NCBI GenBank assembly: GCA_945861635.1
Contig: CAMAWH010000016.1
Span: 1-64,000, forward strand
DNA length: 64,000 nt
Reading direction: 5' to 3'
From: Klebsiella pneumoniae
GTDB lineage: Bacteria; Myxococcota_A; UBA796; SXON01
The translations under genes were made by a program, and so were the position numbers. Of the stretch, positions 43,827-52,419 are shown in pieces. The first letter of the stretch is position 1. Each line of letters opens with the position of its first letter. The notes beneath the pieces were generated by a model that searched no databases, had not been told where the DNA came from, and worked only from the letters and a program-made list of their open reading frames with translations.

Positions 43827-44435
43827 ATGTCGGTCAAGAGCGAAAATATCACCTGGCACGGACCGATCGTCACGACGGAGGAACGGGCGAAGGTTGTCGG
43901 ACAAAAGGGAGTCGTCGTGTGGCTCACGGGCCTGTCCGCTTCGGGGAAGAGCACCATCGCACGTCGGGCTGAGCAAATGCTGTTAGAACGCGGGAAGATT
44001 GCCTATGTGCTCGACGGCGACAACATCCGATTCGGGCTGAACAAGGATCTCGGCTTTTCACCGGCGGATCGGACAGAAAACATCCGGCGAATCGGTGAGG
44101 TCGCGAAGTTGTTGGCCGATGGTTGCGTCGTCACGATCACCGCCTTCATCTCCCCATACCGGGCGGATCGTGACGGCGCGCGCGCCATCGTTCCCGCGGG
44201 GACGTTCGTCGAGGTCTACGTCCACGCGTCGCTCGACGTGTGTGAAGAGCGCGATCCGAAGGGATTGTATAAGAAGGCCCGTGCAGGACAGATCCCGGAA
44301 TTCACGGGCATCTCCGCACCGTATGAAGAACCGCTGAGCCCGGAACTTACCCTGCGAACTGGGGAAGGCAGCGTGGACGAATGCGCGATGGTCCTCCTTC
44401 AGGAACTCGCCGCCCGCGGCTTCATCGCGCTGTGA
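43827..44435 (+). CDS. cysC: Adenylyl-sulfate (APS) kinase
   Basis: This 202-residue enzyme phosphorylates APS to PAPS, used in sulfate assimilation and sulfation. Walker A is GLSASGKST, followed by the conserved [34 protein letters not shown] region in short segments, [10 protein letters not shown] and [16 protein letters not shown]. The chain is a stand-alone CysC without sulfurylase. No cysD/cysN or reductase is in the window, so a role in sulfation is as likely as assimilation. The ATG at 43827 follows a GCGGAG ribosome site. Confidence 0.96.
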   Translation: MSVKSENITWHGPIVTTEERAKVVGQKGVVVWLTGLSASGKSTIARRAEQMLLERGKIAYVLDGDNIRFGLNKDLGFSPADRTENIRRIGEVAKLLADGCVVTITAFISPYRADRDGARAIVPAGTFVEVYVHASLDVCEERDPKGLYKKARAGQIPEFTGISAPYEEPLSPELTLRTGEGSVDECAMVLLQELAARGFIAL

Positions 44436-44464
44436 TAGACAGCGGCCCCACTTTTGGAGTCTCC

Positions 44465-45019
44465 GTGTCCGCACCTCGCATTCCGCTTTTCGCCGTCCTG
44501 ACCTCGACCATCGCGCTGGGTTTGGCCTGCGGCTCCCCGTGGAAGGTCGTCACGACCTCGGGTTCGCCCTCCGCGTTGAAGGGCAAGACCACCTACTCGG
44601 TGTCCGCTGACTTCAGCGAGACGAAAATCGGAGAAAAGACGGAATCTCAGTACCTCGCGGAAAAGGATGAGGAGACGAGGGGAAAGTTTGCCGGTGATAA
44701 AACGGGCATGCACGAGGATCTCCTTAAGGCGCTTGCGCGGAACAAGAGCGGGGTGACTTTTGGCGACGCCGGCGACGTGGCGATGACCCTGCACTACAAT
44801 TTCATCGAGCCTGGCGTGTACACAGCCGTGTTCAACATGCCGACCTCCGTCACGATCCGTGCCGATTTCGCGATCGGAGGGAACATCGTCGATTCCATCG
44901 ACGTCACCGCGTCGCAGCAGTCGGATATCTACCACCCATCGTCAGGCCAACGGATGCGGAACTGTGCGGACACGTTGGGGAATTACCTCAACATGTTCAT
45001 CGCTGGCGCGAACAAGTAG
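44465..45019 (+). CDS. Predicted lipoprotein, unknown
   Basis: The protein has 184 residues. The start is GTG at 44465 with GGAG six nt upstream. The signal segment ends LGLAC, a loose lipobox. The mature part is rich in Lys/Asp with alternating strands (TYSVSADFSETKIG, GVTFGDAGDVAMTLHYNF, VTIRADFAIGG) and no catalytic motif. Its pattern resembles small OM lipoproteins that counter degradation or assemble complexes, but no family can be named. It lies 29 nt after cysC and converges with the CoaB-like gene. Confidence 0.6.
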   Translation: MSAPRIPLFAVLTSTIALGLACGSPWKVVTTSGSPSALKGKTTYSVSADFSETKIGEKTESQYLAEKDEETRGKFAGDKTGMHEDLLKALARNKSGVTFGDAGDVAMTLHYNFIEPGVYTAVFNMPTSVTIRADFAIGGNIVDSIDVTASQQSDIYHPSSGQRMRNCADTLGNYLNMFIAGANK

Positions 45020-45703
45020 TCACGTTTGCGGCTGCATCCGCGTTCCCGCGTACTGAGCGGAAGCTTGGATGGCGAGGATGAGGGCGGCGATGGCGCCCCC
45101 ACGGCGGGCGTGATTCGTCGTATCTTTGGCAGACACGATCATGGCAGATGTATTCAGCGCGCCGAGATTATTCGCAAAAACGAGATCACTCCCGGTGCGG
45201 TGGAGCTGCGCCCGGGCGACGGTTTCCAGCGTCTCGGCCGACCATTCGGGCGAGCCTGCCTTGAAGCTCACCAGAAATGCGTGCGGCGCCCACCCGCGGA
45301 GTTGGTCGAGGATCTTGGGCGCGGGCGTCATTCGGATGGTGATTTCCGGACGTTGGCTTGGGATCTTCGTCGCGAGCGGGGCCGCCTCGTAGTCGCCCAC
45401 CGCCGCGCTGTGCACGATGACGTCGGCGCTCGATGCGTGCGCCCTCATCTGCTCCAGCAGGTCGCGCGTGCTGCCAAACGGAAGGAACGAACGTGAATCT
45501 CCCGGAGCGCCCCACTGGGCGAGTTGCGCCCGAAGGCCGGCCTCCGCGCTCCCGAGCAGAAGGATCCGGTCCGCCGGCCCGCGTTCGCGCCGAAGCGCGT
45601 TGCCGACCGCAATCGCGGTTTCCCCGCTCGCGCCCGCCGAAATGTATCGGGTCGCGTCGATCGGATTGCGCGTCGCGCCGCCGGTTAGCAGGATGGTGGC
45701 CAT
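45020..45703 (-). CDS. CoaB-like domain protein (phosphopantothenoylcysteine synthetase family)
   Basis: This 227-residue protein aligns with the CoaB half of bacterial CoaBC: TGGATRNPIDATRYIS, SAAVGDYEAAPLATKI (with the conserved Lys) and DLVFANN. The decarboxylase half (CoaC) is absent. The Asn of the RYISN motif (N210 in E. coli, as I recall essential for completing the reaction) is Ala23 here. So it is either a divergent synthetase or a nucleotide-binding relative with another role. The open frame continues about 1 kb upstream but only as antisense to the membrane protein gene, which is 37 nt away and divergent. Confidence 0.7.
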   Translation of the reverse strand: MATILLTGGATRNPIDATRYISAGASGETAIAVGNALRRERGPADRILLLGSAEAGLRAQLAQWGAPGDSRSFLPFGSTRDLLEQMRAHASSADVIVHSAAVGDYEAAPLATKIPSQRPEITIRMTPAPKILDQLRGWAPHAFLVSFKAGSPEWSAETLETVARAQLHRTGSDLVFANNLGALNTSAMIVSAKDTTNHARRGGAIAALILAIQASAQYAGTRMQPQT

Positions 45704-45740
45704 CGGCCGCACGTATCCGGCGCGGGATAGCGGGGGGGCG

Positions 45741-47240
45741 ATGCGCGCGCGGCGAGAAGGGTTCGGAATCGGCGTGGGGGCGGCCCTTGCGCTCGCAGTG
45801 ACGACGGCCGGGCTGCCGGGTGCCGCGGCGGGGGCGCTGGCGGTGCGCATTGTCGATGTCTCGCGGGGGCACATGCCGGACGCTGCGCTTCCATTGGCCG
45901 TCGTGGGCGGAATTGTCGCGCCGATTGCGGGGATGGACGTGGCGACCTGCATCGTCATGTATGCAACGTTCGGACTGTCTGCGGGCCTGTTGTGGACGAC
46001 GTTGCGGAGGCGCGCGTCGGGTGGGATGGCGGCGCTCGGTGGGTGGCTGCTCGGGATGGGTGCGCCGGTGGCGTTGGTCGCCGCGGCGTCTGGAATCCCC
46101 GATCTTTCAGTGGTTGGATTTGTGGCGGCAGGCCTTGCTGCATTCGCAGAGCGAAGGGTGGCGGCCGCGCTGCTCTGGAGTGTTGTCGTCGCGAGTTTCG
46201 ACGCACATACCGGTGCGATCATGGGGATTGCGGCTGGCGTGATGGGCGCCGGACCGTGGGCGTGGTTCGCAGCCATCGCGCTCGCGGGCTTTCCAGCGGC
46301 GGCAATTTCTGCGGGGGATGCGGCGCCTTGGGCCGGTGGTATCGGTGCGGCGGCATCGGTTTCGGGCGCGTTTGCGGCGAAGGCCGGAGAGGCGCCGGGG
46401 GTTGCCGCCGCTCCGCGCGGCTGGATTCTCGCCTTGGTCGTCGTTACCGTGTGCGCGTTTGGGCCGGTGGTGCAACTCGGTGGACACGCGGTCGCGCTAC
46501 CTGCCTTCTTGGTTGCCGCTTTCGAATTGCGCGGCGGCTGGCACGGGGCCTCCGTCGTGCTTGCGGCCGTGGCCGCGGTCGGATTGGTCCGGTCGCCGGC
46601 TCGGTCAGCGCTGGTCGTCGGCACGGTGGCGGTGGTCGCGGGCGCGTCGATCGCGGGTTGGCCACCGCCGTCACGCGCCCTGGTGGTTCCGCTCGCCGTT
46701 GCCTCGCTTTCCGAACGAAAAGGCACCATTCTGGACTTGCCGTTTGAAGTCGAGGGTGAGCCATGTGCAGCACCGACCGGCACAAACGCCGCGTGGCGCT
46801 ACTTCGGTGCACTCCACGGCCGGGTGTTGGCGACGGGTGACGGTCCCGTTTCGCGGACAAGCGGTCTCCTCGGCGAACCGGCGGTCGTGGCGGCGCTCGA
46901 CATCCGGTGTGGGTCTCGGTACCTCGTTCCGCCGGGGCTTCCCGGCGTCGCGCTTGCCGCGCTTGGCGTCACGGAAATCGCCGTACATCGCGAGCGCTAC
47001 CTCGACGAAACGCTAGCGGTGCTCGATCCGATTTTCTCACGCCTGTACGGGCCGCCACGTCGAGATCACGCTGGATCTGTGGACCTTTATCATGTGTCCC
47101 GCCGGGCGGCTGCGGCCCAGATCACCGGGGGGCTGCACCTGTCCGGTGACCCCGCCGTCGCCAGTTGGCAGACGCTCGACGCATTTCTGGCGGGCACGCT
47201 GCCAGCGTCGACGCGGGCCGATCGCCCGGCGCCGCGCTAA
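45741..47240 (+). CDS. Multi-pass membrane protein, glycosyltransferase-like C-terminal motif
   Basis: This 499-residue integral membrane protein is very rich in Ala/Gly/Val. About nine or ten TM segments fill residues 8-315. A soluble C-terminal part of about 180 residues begins GTILDLPFEVEG and continues WRYFGALHGRVLATGDGPVSRTSG, then LAALGVTEIAVHRERY. The order 'LDLP - HG+P - G-SR - LG+++++VH' is that of many C-terminal domains of membrane-bound GT39-like/DUF2029-type glycosyltransferases. The catalytic acidic motif in the first loop is not clear, so the call is tentative. The PNP gene follows after 10 nt. Confidence 0.6.
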   Translation: MRARREGFGIGVGAALALAVTTAGLPGAAAGALAVRIVDVSRGHMPDAALPLAVVGGIVAPIAGMDVATCIVMYATFGLSAGLLWTTLRRRASGGMAALGGWLLGMGAPVALVAAASGIPDLSVVGFVAAGLAAFAERRVAAALLWSVVVASFDAHTGAIMGIAAGVMGAGPWAWFAAIALAGFPAAAISAGDAAPWAGGIGAAASVSGAFAAKAGEAPGVAAAPRGWILALVVVTVCAFGPVVQLGGHAVALPAFLVAAFELRGGWHGASVVLAAVAAVGLVRSPARSALVVGTVAVVAGASIAGWPPPSRALVVPLAVASLSERKGTILDLPFEVEGEPCAAPTGTNAAWRYFGALHGRVLATGDGPVSRTSGLLGEPAVVAALDIRCGSRYLVPPGLPGVALAALGVTEIAVHRERYLDETLAVLDPIFSRLYGPPRRDHAGSVDLYHVSRRAAAAQITGGLHLSGDPAVASWQTLDAFLAGTLPASTRADRPAPR

Positions 47241-47250
47241 TCGTCGGTCG

Positions 47251-48048
47251 ATGGAACGAATCGACGACGTGGCCGCGCGAATGCGCGCCGAGTTTGGGGA
47301 GCCGCCCGATGTGGCCGTGGTCCTCGGCAGCGGGTTGGGCGGGTTCGCCGCACGATTGGAGGGCGCCGAGGCCGTGGCGTATCCGGCGCTGGGCTTGCCG
47401 CCGGCTGGCGTGACCGGTCACGCGGGAACGTTGTCCGTCGGCCGAATCGGGCGGCGGCGCGTTGCCGTTTTTGCGGGTCGATGGCACTGGTACGAAGGGC
47501 TGGATATGGCATCCATCGTTCTGGGCGTGCGCTCGCTGGCGCGTTGGGGAGGGCGCGGAATCGTCCTGACCAGCGCGGTCGGGGGAATTGCGCCGGCGCT
47601 GGGTACCGGAGAGGTCCTGGTCGTCCGTGACCACCTCAATCTGCTCGGCGCGTCGCCGTTGCGCGGTCCAAACCTCGCCGCCCTTGGTCCCCGTTTTCCC
47701 GACCTGTCCACCGTCTACACCCCTCGGTGCCGTGCGATTGCTCACGTTGCCGCCGGACGTCCGCTGCCCGAGGGCGTCTACGCTGCCATGCCCGGCCCCT
47801 CGTATGAAACCCCTGCGGAGGTTCGCATGCTCCGAGGCATGGGCGCCGACGTCGTGGGCATGAGCCTGGTGCCCGAGGCCATTGCGGCGAGCCATGCAGG
47901 GCTGGAGGTGCTCGCCCTTGCGGTTGTGGCGAATCCAGCGGCGGGCCTTGCGCCGGAAATTCTCACCCATGCCGACGTCACGGCCGCCATGGCCGCGGCG
48001 GCTGATCAGCTTGGAACCTTGCTGGAAGGGGTCATCGCGCGATGGTAA
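47251..48048 (+). CDS. Purine nucleoside phosphorylase, trimeric type
   Basis: This 265-residue enzyme phosphorolyses guanosine/inosine to base and ribose-1-phosphate. LGSGLGGF and GHAG (phosphate sites), TSAVGGIAPAL and AMPGPSYETPAEVRMLRGMGADVVGMSLVPEAI (substrate loop, shown in short by its key SYET and GMS) are diagnostic of the PunA/DeoD-II group rather than the hexameric DeoD. The usual Asn at the base-recognition position (TN or VTN) is represented by VANPAAG. It overlaps cytidine deaminase by 7 nt, forming a salvage pair. Confidence 0.9.
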   Translation: MERIDDVAARMRAEFGEPPDVAVVLGSGLGGFAARLEGAEAVAYPALGLPPAGVTGHAGTLSVGRIGRRRVAVFAGRWHWYEGLDMASIVLGVRSLARWGGRGIVLTSAVGGIAPALGTGEVLVVRDHLNLLGASPLRGPNLAALGPRFPDLSTVYTPRCRAIAHVAAGRPLPEGVYAAMPGPSYETPAEVRMLRGMGADVVGMSLVPEAIAASHAGLEVLALAVVANPAAGLAPEILTHADVTAAMAAAADQLGTLLEGVIARW

Positions 48049-48455
48049 AGCACGGGTCGGTGCCGGATGAGGAATTGCTCGCCGCGGCGTTGGAAGCGCG
48101 CGGCAGGGCGTACGCGCCGTACTCGAAGTTTCAGGTCGGGGCCGCCGTGCTTGGGGCGTCTGGACGCGTTCACACCGGGTGCAACGTTGAATGTGCCAGC
48201 TATCCGCTGACGTGTTGCGCAGAGCGTGTCGCGATCTACAACGCCATCAGTGCCGGAGAAACGGCGATCGTTGGGATTGCGGTGATGACGGACACGGATC
48301 CGGCCGCGGGTCCGTGCGGCGCGTGTCGGCAGGTCATCGCGGAGTTCGGACCGGCGGCGTTCGTGCTCATCGGCTCGACGACGGCCCCAGCCCGCCGTAC
48401 GACGATAGCCGAGCTACTCCCCGATTGTTTCGACGGCGCGCAGCTCCGGCGCTGA
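48042..48455 (+). CDS. cdd: Cytidine deaminase
   Basis: This 137-residue zinc enzyme deaminates cytidine and deoxycytidine. The HAE/CAE motif with catalytic Glu is CCAERVA, and the second zinc pair is PCGACRQ. YSKFQVGAA and GCNVECASYP (usual NVENAS) hold the ribose. The length equals that of the small tetrameric form. It is translationally coupled to the PNP gene. Its last 42 nt overlap the 3' end of RNase D on the other strand. Confidence 0.96.
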   Translation: MVKHGSVPDEELLAAALEARGRAYAPYSKFQVGAAVLGASGRVHTGCNVECASYPLTCCAERVAIYNAISAGETAIVGIAVMTDTDPAAGPCGACRQVIAEFGPAAFVLIGSTTAPARRTTIAELLPDCFDGAQLRR

Positions 48456-49769
48456 TGCGTTGGCACCCTGGGACGTGGCGGCGGTGGCGTCGTGGTCCAG
48501 CGAATCTGCGTGCAGGGAATCGGCGGTGCCGCCCGCGTCGTCTGGGCTGCGCCGCCGTCGGCGTCGCTTGCGTCCGGGCACCTCCCCGTCGGGGAGTGGC
48601 GCGCGCGGCTTGATTTCGCCGATGATGTCTAGAAGTTCACCCCCGAACTGAAGAATTTGCCAGTTTCGAATCTCCGGCACCGCCCGCAGAGCGTCGGAAG
48701 ACGTGGGTGCCGCGCGGGTCAATTCGCGAAGCAGCCCATTCGAGGCCACCGTGATGGCCGGAAGGCCGGTACGGCTGACCTTGTCGTTCCGCCAGTCCTT
48801 CAGACGGAGAAACAGCCGTTCGGCGTCGCGGCCGCGCAACCCGGGCCCGGCCCCGCGCTCGCGCCCTTCCTTGGGCGCTGGCGTCGGAAGCTCATCCGTG
48901 CTCGCGAGGCCGCTCGCCACGGCTGCAGCCAGCCGATCGCCGTGCCGGCGAAAGAGCGGCGACCCGCGCCGAGTGATGGCGGCCACGGACTCGATATCTG
49001 CCGCGTGCCGCCGCGCCAGTTCCAAAAGCACCGGCTCCGGAATGACTTTGAATGCGGGGCGATCCATCTGTGCGGCCTCACCATCCCGGTACGTCCACAT
49101 CGCGCGGAGTGCGCGCTTTGCCGGCTCATCGAGGTCTCTAGAGCCCTTCACGCGGAGGAAGTCCGCCGGGTCGTGCGTGCGACCCTGCCATTCACGACGC
49201 TCCATGACCGTACACTCCTCTAGCACGGGCTCCAGGCGTCCCAGACGCCGCAGGCGTTCGGTCATCACGTCGCGAAGGGCCGGGAGCCAATGGCTGTCCC
49301 CGCGCGCGTAGTCGAGGTGCTCGTCCAGCAGCGGTCGGGCCGCCCAGTCGTGACGTTGCCACTTCTTGTCGATGGTCCAACCCCACCAATTGTGGATAAG
49401 ATCAGCCAAGCCCACGCGCGGGAGTCCAAGAAACTGAGCCGAGATCATCGTGTCGAAGATTCCGTGGAATTCGAACTTGAAGTCACGCTTCATGCACACG
49501 ACGTCGTAATCGGCCCCGTGAAACACCTTCGTGATACGACGATTCGCAAAAATCTCACCGAGCGGACCCATGTCGTCGATGCGCAGGGGATCGACGATGT
49601 AGTCGTTTTCCAGATCGCTGATCTGCACCAGGCAGACCTTCTCTTGGTAGTGATGGAAGCTGTCACTTTCGGTGTCGACGCCGATGACCGGGGCTGTGCG
49701 CATCGACGCCACAGCGGCCTTGAGCGCCGCGTCGGATTCGACCATGATCAGGGGAGTGTCGCCAAACAT
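48414..49769 (-). CDS. rnd: Ribonuclease D
   Basis: This 451-residue 3'-5' exoribonuclease acts in tRNA 3' processing and RNA turnover. The DEDDy residues are visible: D32 and E34 in VDTES, D89 in HGADYD, and Tyr/Asp in DYARGDSHWLP. HRDC-like helices follow (about 210-375, e.g. DEPAKRALRAMW and FLRLKDWRNDKVSRTG). The C-terminal 70 residues contain an RKRRRRRR run and an acidic/Ser-rich disordered tail unlike E. coli Rnd, possibly an RNA-binding extension. It is the last gene of the minus-strand operon starting at the barrel gene (54922). Confidence 0.93.
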   Translation of the reverse strand: MFGDTPLIMVESDAALKAAVASMRTAPVIGVDTESDSFHHYQEKVCLVQISDLENDYIVDPLRIDDMGPLGEIFANRRITKVFHGADYDVVCMKRDFKFEFHGIFDTMISAQFLGLPRVGLADLIHNWWGWTIDKKWQRHDWAARPLLDEHLDYARGDSHWLPALRDVMTERLRRLGRLEPVLEECTVMERREWQGRTHDPADFLRVKGSRDLDEPAKRALRAMWTYRDGEAAQMDRPAFKVIPEPVLLELARRHAADIESVAAITRRGSPLFRRHGDRLAAAVASGLASTDELPTPAPKEGRERGAGPGLRGRDAERLFLRLKDWRNDKVSRTGLPAITVASNGLLRELTRAAPTSSDALRAVPEIRNWQILQFGGELLDIIGEIKPRAPLPDGEVPGRKRRRRRRSPDDAGGTADSLHADSLDHDATAATSQGANASAPELRAVETIGE

Positions 49770-49778
49770 CGGGCGGGT

Positions 49779-50663
49779 CTAACGCGGCGACTCGTCTCCG
49801 CGGGGCTCCGTGTTCGGTTCCTCGTCCCGAGTGCCGGAAACGTCGGTCGGCGGATCGTCGTCGCCCAACACCCGCGTGTCGATGTACGGCAGTCGAGGAA
49901 TGATTTCCGTCGTTTGCCGAGTCCACCGACACGAGGCGCAACGCTCGTGGATGGTCTCCGTGCCTTCGTCCTCAGCAGTAGCCGGGAGCAGCACCTGTGC
50001 GTCGCGTTCGACGGTTCGGCGGCCACACGAAGGGCACGGCTTGCGTTGGAGCCACCCGAGCAAGCGAAGCCCGCCGAAGCCGGCGACCACGAGCGCGCCG
50101 ATGGAGCCGATCGCCAGCGCCAACCTTCGCTTCCGCGCCGCTGTGCCCGCCGCCGCGGTATCGTCCGGGGAAACCGGAAGTAGCGGGAGCTCCGACTCCA
50201 AGCGGGCAACGGTCCAGTCCACGGCGGTCTCGATCGCGTCGGCCCAGTCCCGACGGTGCACGAACGGATCCAGTCGGGCCGTTTTCAGGCTGCGGAGCGC
50301 GGAGTCGGGCAGGTTGACCTTGAGCCCTTCCCCGGTTTTCATCTCCAGTTTTCGGTCCGCCACGTCGAGAAGTATGACCAGCCCGTCTCCTATTCCCGGG
50401 CGCCCTACCTTCCACGTGCGCGTCATTGCCAGCGCGAGTTCCGACGCGGATACAAAGCCGCCGCCCGGCGGCAGCGTGTTGATCGTGATGATCACGATCT
50501 CGGGACCGCGGGAGGTGTGGAGCGCAGAGATTCGGGCGTGCATCCGGGTCTCGGCCGCGGCGGCGATGATCCCCGCATCATCGCCGATCCAGGCGCCCAC
50601 GGTGCGGGGATCGATGGGAAGAACCGGGGGGTTCGCAGCGAGGGCAGCGGCAAGCGTGAGCAT
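49779..50663 (-). CDS. TPM-domain protein with membrane anchor and zinc-ribbon-like tail
   Basis: This 294-residue protein has a signal-like N-terminus (MLTLAAALAANPP) and a TPM (Psb32/DUF477) domain at about 25-160, with the strands EIVIITIN and GDGLVILLDVADRKLEMKTGEGL and the helix-rich end. One TM lies near 180-205. A cytoplasmic tail with CPSCG and CASC pairs (residues about 211-252) may bind zinc. TPM proteins act in envelope or photosystem repair, some as phosphatases. It starts 33 nt after ridA and is followed by rnd 9 nt later. Confidence 0.85.
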   Translation of the reverse strand: MLTLAAALAANPPVLPIDPRTVGAWIGDDAGIIAAAAETRMHARISALHTSRGPEIVIITINTLPPGGGFVSASELALAMTRTWKVGRPGIGDGLVILLDVADRKLEMKTGEGLKVNLPDSALRSLKTARLDPFVHRRDWADAIETAVDWTVARLESELPLLPVSPDDTAAAGTAARKRRLALAIGSIGALVVAGFGGLRLLGWLQRKPCPSCGRRTVERDAQVLLPATAEDEGTETIHERCASCRWTRQTTEIIPRLPYIDTRVLGDDDPPTDVSGTRDEEPNTEPRGDESPR

Positions 50664-50696
50664 CGGGAGCGGCTACCGTATCGTCATCAACGCGTT

Positions 50697-51083
50697 TCAG
50701 CGGGCATCGGCCACGCACGCAATGCAATCGATTTCCACGCGCACGTCCCGCGGGAGCCCCGACACGGCCACCGTCGCCCGGGCCGGGCGTGCGTCCCCGA
50801 AAACTCTGCTGTATACGGCGTTCATAGCGCTGAAGTCGGCCATGTCGCGAAGGTAGACGGTGGTCCGGACAACCGAGGCCATCGTGGCATCGGCGGCTTC
50901 CAACACCGCCTGAAGATTCGCCAAAACCCGCTCGGTTTGCTCGGTGATATCGCCCTCGACGACGGCCCCGGAGGCCGGGTCGAGGGCGATTTGACCTGAG
51001 CAATACACCATTCCACGGTGGACGATCGCCTGACTGTACGGACCAATCGCCGTGGGGGCGTGAGGGGTCGCGATGGGTGTCAC
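50697..51083 (-). CDS. ridA: RidA family enamine/imine deaminase
   Basis: This 128-residue trimeric protein hydrolyses reactive 2-aminoacrylate-type intermediates from PLP enzymes. The catalytic Arg in RATVAVSGLPRDVRVEID, and GPYSQAI, YCSGQIALDP and VRTTVYLRDMADF, match the archetypal RidA subgroup. It overlaps hpt by 4 nt. Confidence 0.96.
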   Translation of the reverse strand: MTPIATPHAPTAIGPYSQAIVHRGMVYCSGQIALDPASGAVVEGDITEQTERVLANLQAVLEAADATMASVVRTTVYLRDMADFSAMNAVYSRVFGDARPARATVAVSGLPRDVRVEIDCIACVADAR

Positions 51084-51601
51084 GGCTGGTAGACCGCAAC
51101 GTAGGGCAGGTTGCGATACAACTCGCCGAGGTCGAGCCCGTAGCCAACCACGAACTCGTCGGGGATGGTGAAGCCGACGTAGTCCACGACCACGTCGATC
51201 TCGCGATTCGTGGGCTTATCGAGAAGCGATGCGACCTTCAGCGCGCGCGGTCCACGTACCTGCAGGGTCCGCAGGAGGTAATCCATGGTTAGCCCGGTAT
51301 CGACGATATCCTCGACGATAACACAGGTCTGACCCTCGATTGAGCTTCGTAGGTCCTGCGTGATTTGCACCGCGCCCGAGCTCGACGTGCCGCCGTGGTA
51401 GCTCGCGACGCCCAAAAACTCCACACGAACTTCGCCGGGGATCGCGCGCACCAGGTCGGCCAAAAACAGGAAGCTGCCCTTGAGCACCCCGATGACCGTG
51501 ACCGGCTGATCCGGGAAGTCGCGCCGAATCTGCGCGCCGAGGACCACAATTCGGGCGCGGATCGCGTCTTCGGTAATCAAGGTTCGAAGGGTACCGTTCA
51601 T
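51080..51601 (-). CDS. hpt: Hypoxanthine(-guanine) phosphoribosyltransferase
   Basis: This 173-residue salvage enzyme makes IMP/GMP from base and PRPP. The PRPP-binding motif VIVEDIVDTGLTMDYLL is intact, as are GVLKGSFLFLADLVR, LGVASYHGGTSSSG, the Lys of SLLDKPTNR and the base-binding VDYVGFTIPDEFVVGYGLD. It starts 2 nt after upp, so purine and pyrimidine base salvage are made from one transcript. Confidence 0.97.
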   Translation of the reverse strand: MNGTLRTLITEDAIRARIVVLGAQIRRDFPDQPVTVIGVLKGSFLFLADLVRAIPGEVRVEFLGVASYHGGTSSSGAVQITQDLRSSIEGQTCVIVEDIVDTGLTMDYLLRTLQVRGPRALKVASLLDKPTNREIDVVVDYVGFTIPDEFVVGYGLDLGELYRNLPYVAVYQP

Positions 51602-51603
51602 CT

Positions 51604-52419
51604 CTACACCCAGGAATTGTTGAGCACTTCGCCGAGGCCGCCGGCGCCGGGGACGATGTATTGGTGGGAATCGAGGCCGCGCTCTTCCTGCGGAAGCGCG
51701 CCTGGCACGCCGGCAAGGGCGGCAGGCGAGGAAAATCCACGATCGAGGCGAATTGCGTGGATACGCACGTCCGGGAAGCGGCCGTGGACCCGCTGGACGT
51801 ACTCGGGCGTCACGATGAGGTGGGCAAACACGACGCGCGCGGGCACGCCCATCCCGATTCGCTTGTAATGATCCAGAAGCTCGCAGAGCGATCCGCCGGT
51901 GGCGCCCATCGGGTCGGGCACAACAAGCACGGCGCCATCGACAGTTCCGCCGATCTTCGCCCCCGCGATAGCGGTTCCGGTGACCTCACCCTGCGCGCCG
52001 GTGACGCGCGACATGAACATGTGGTCCTGACGGACCCCGGCCGGGTCAAGCAACTCGTTGAAGCGGTCATAAAACAGCTGCGCACCCAGAATTCCGGCCC
52101 TGGCAACGTCCACAACCACCACGCGCTGGTCACGAGCGACCACGGCCCCCTCCCACATTTGGTCGGCGTGCACAGCGGTCATGCGCGTCGGCACGCGTTG
52201 CACCTCGTGACACAAGTCCCGACTGGCGATCTGCGAGAACAGGTATTCGAAAAGACGAGTCGCGAGGCGCCCAACCTCCGGTTGATGCGTGTCCGGATGG
52301 CTCAAGCGCGCCAGCAGCGAAAGCGGGTAGGTGTACCCGTGCAGCGTCAGGTGAGCGCCGAATGCGTGGGGAGAGCCTGCGTCCGCATGAGCGGGCGTTA
52401 CATGGGCTGAATCGCTCAC
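51604..52419 (-). CDS. upp: Uracil phosphoribosyltransferase-like, divergent
   Basis: The protein has 271 residues. Its PRPP motif VVPDPMGATGGSL matches Upp (VLDPMLATGGS), and VVVDVARAGILG and VFAHLIVTPEYVQRVH fit. The uracil-binding C-terminal loop, usually YIVPGLGDAGDR, reads YIVPGAGGLGEV, losing the conserved Asp residues. The N-terminus is about 60 residues longer than in E. coli. Catalysis on uracil is therefore likely but not assured; another base is possible. The start is GTG overlapping the lipoprotein stop by 4 nt. Confidence 0.8.
   Translation of the reverse strand: MSDSAHVTPAHADAGSPHAFGAHLTLHGYTYPLSLLARLSHPDTHQPEVGRLATRLFEYLFSQIASRDLCHEVQRVPTRMTAVHADQMWEGAVVARDQRVVVVDVARAGILGAQLFYDRFNELLDPAGVRQDHMFMSRVTGAQGEVTGTAIAGAKIGGTVDGAVLVVPDPMGATGGSLCELLDHYKRIGMGVPARVVFAHLIVTPEYVQRVHGRFPDVRIHAIRLDRGFSSPAALAGVPGALPQEERGLDSHQYIVPGAGGLGEVLNNSWV

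Noticed and set aside
45704..46783. Upstream 360-codon extension of the CoaB-like gene
   Set aside because: Thr/Pro/Ala-rich low-complexity translation that is exactly antisense to the membrane protein gene; the family N-terminus begins at 45703.
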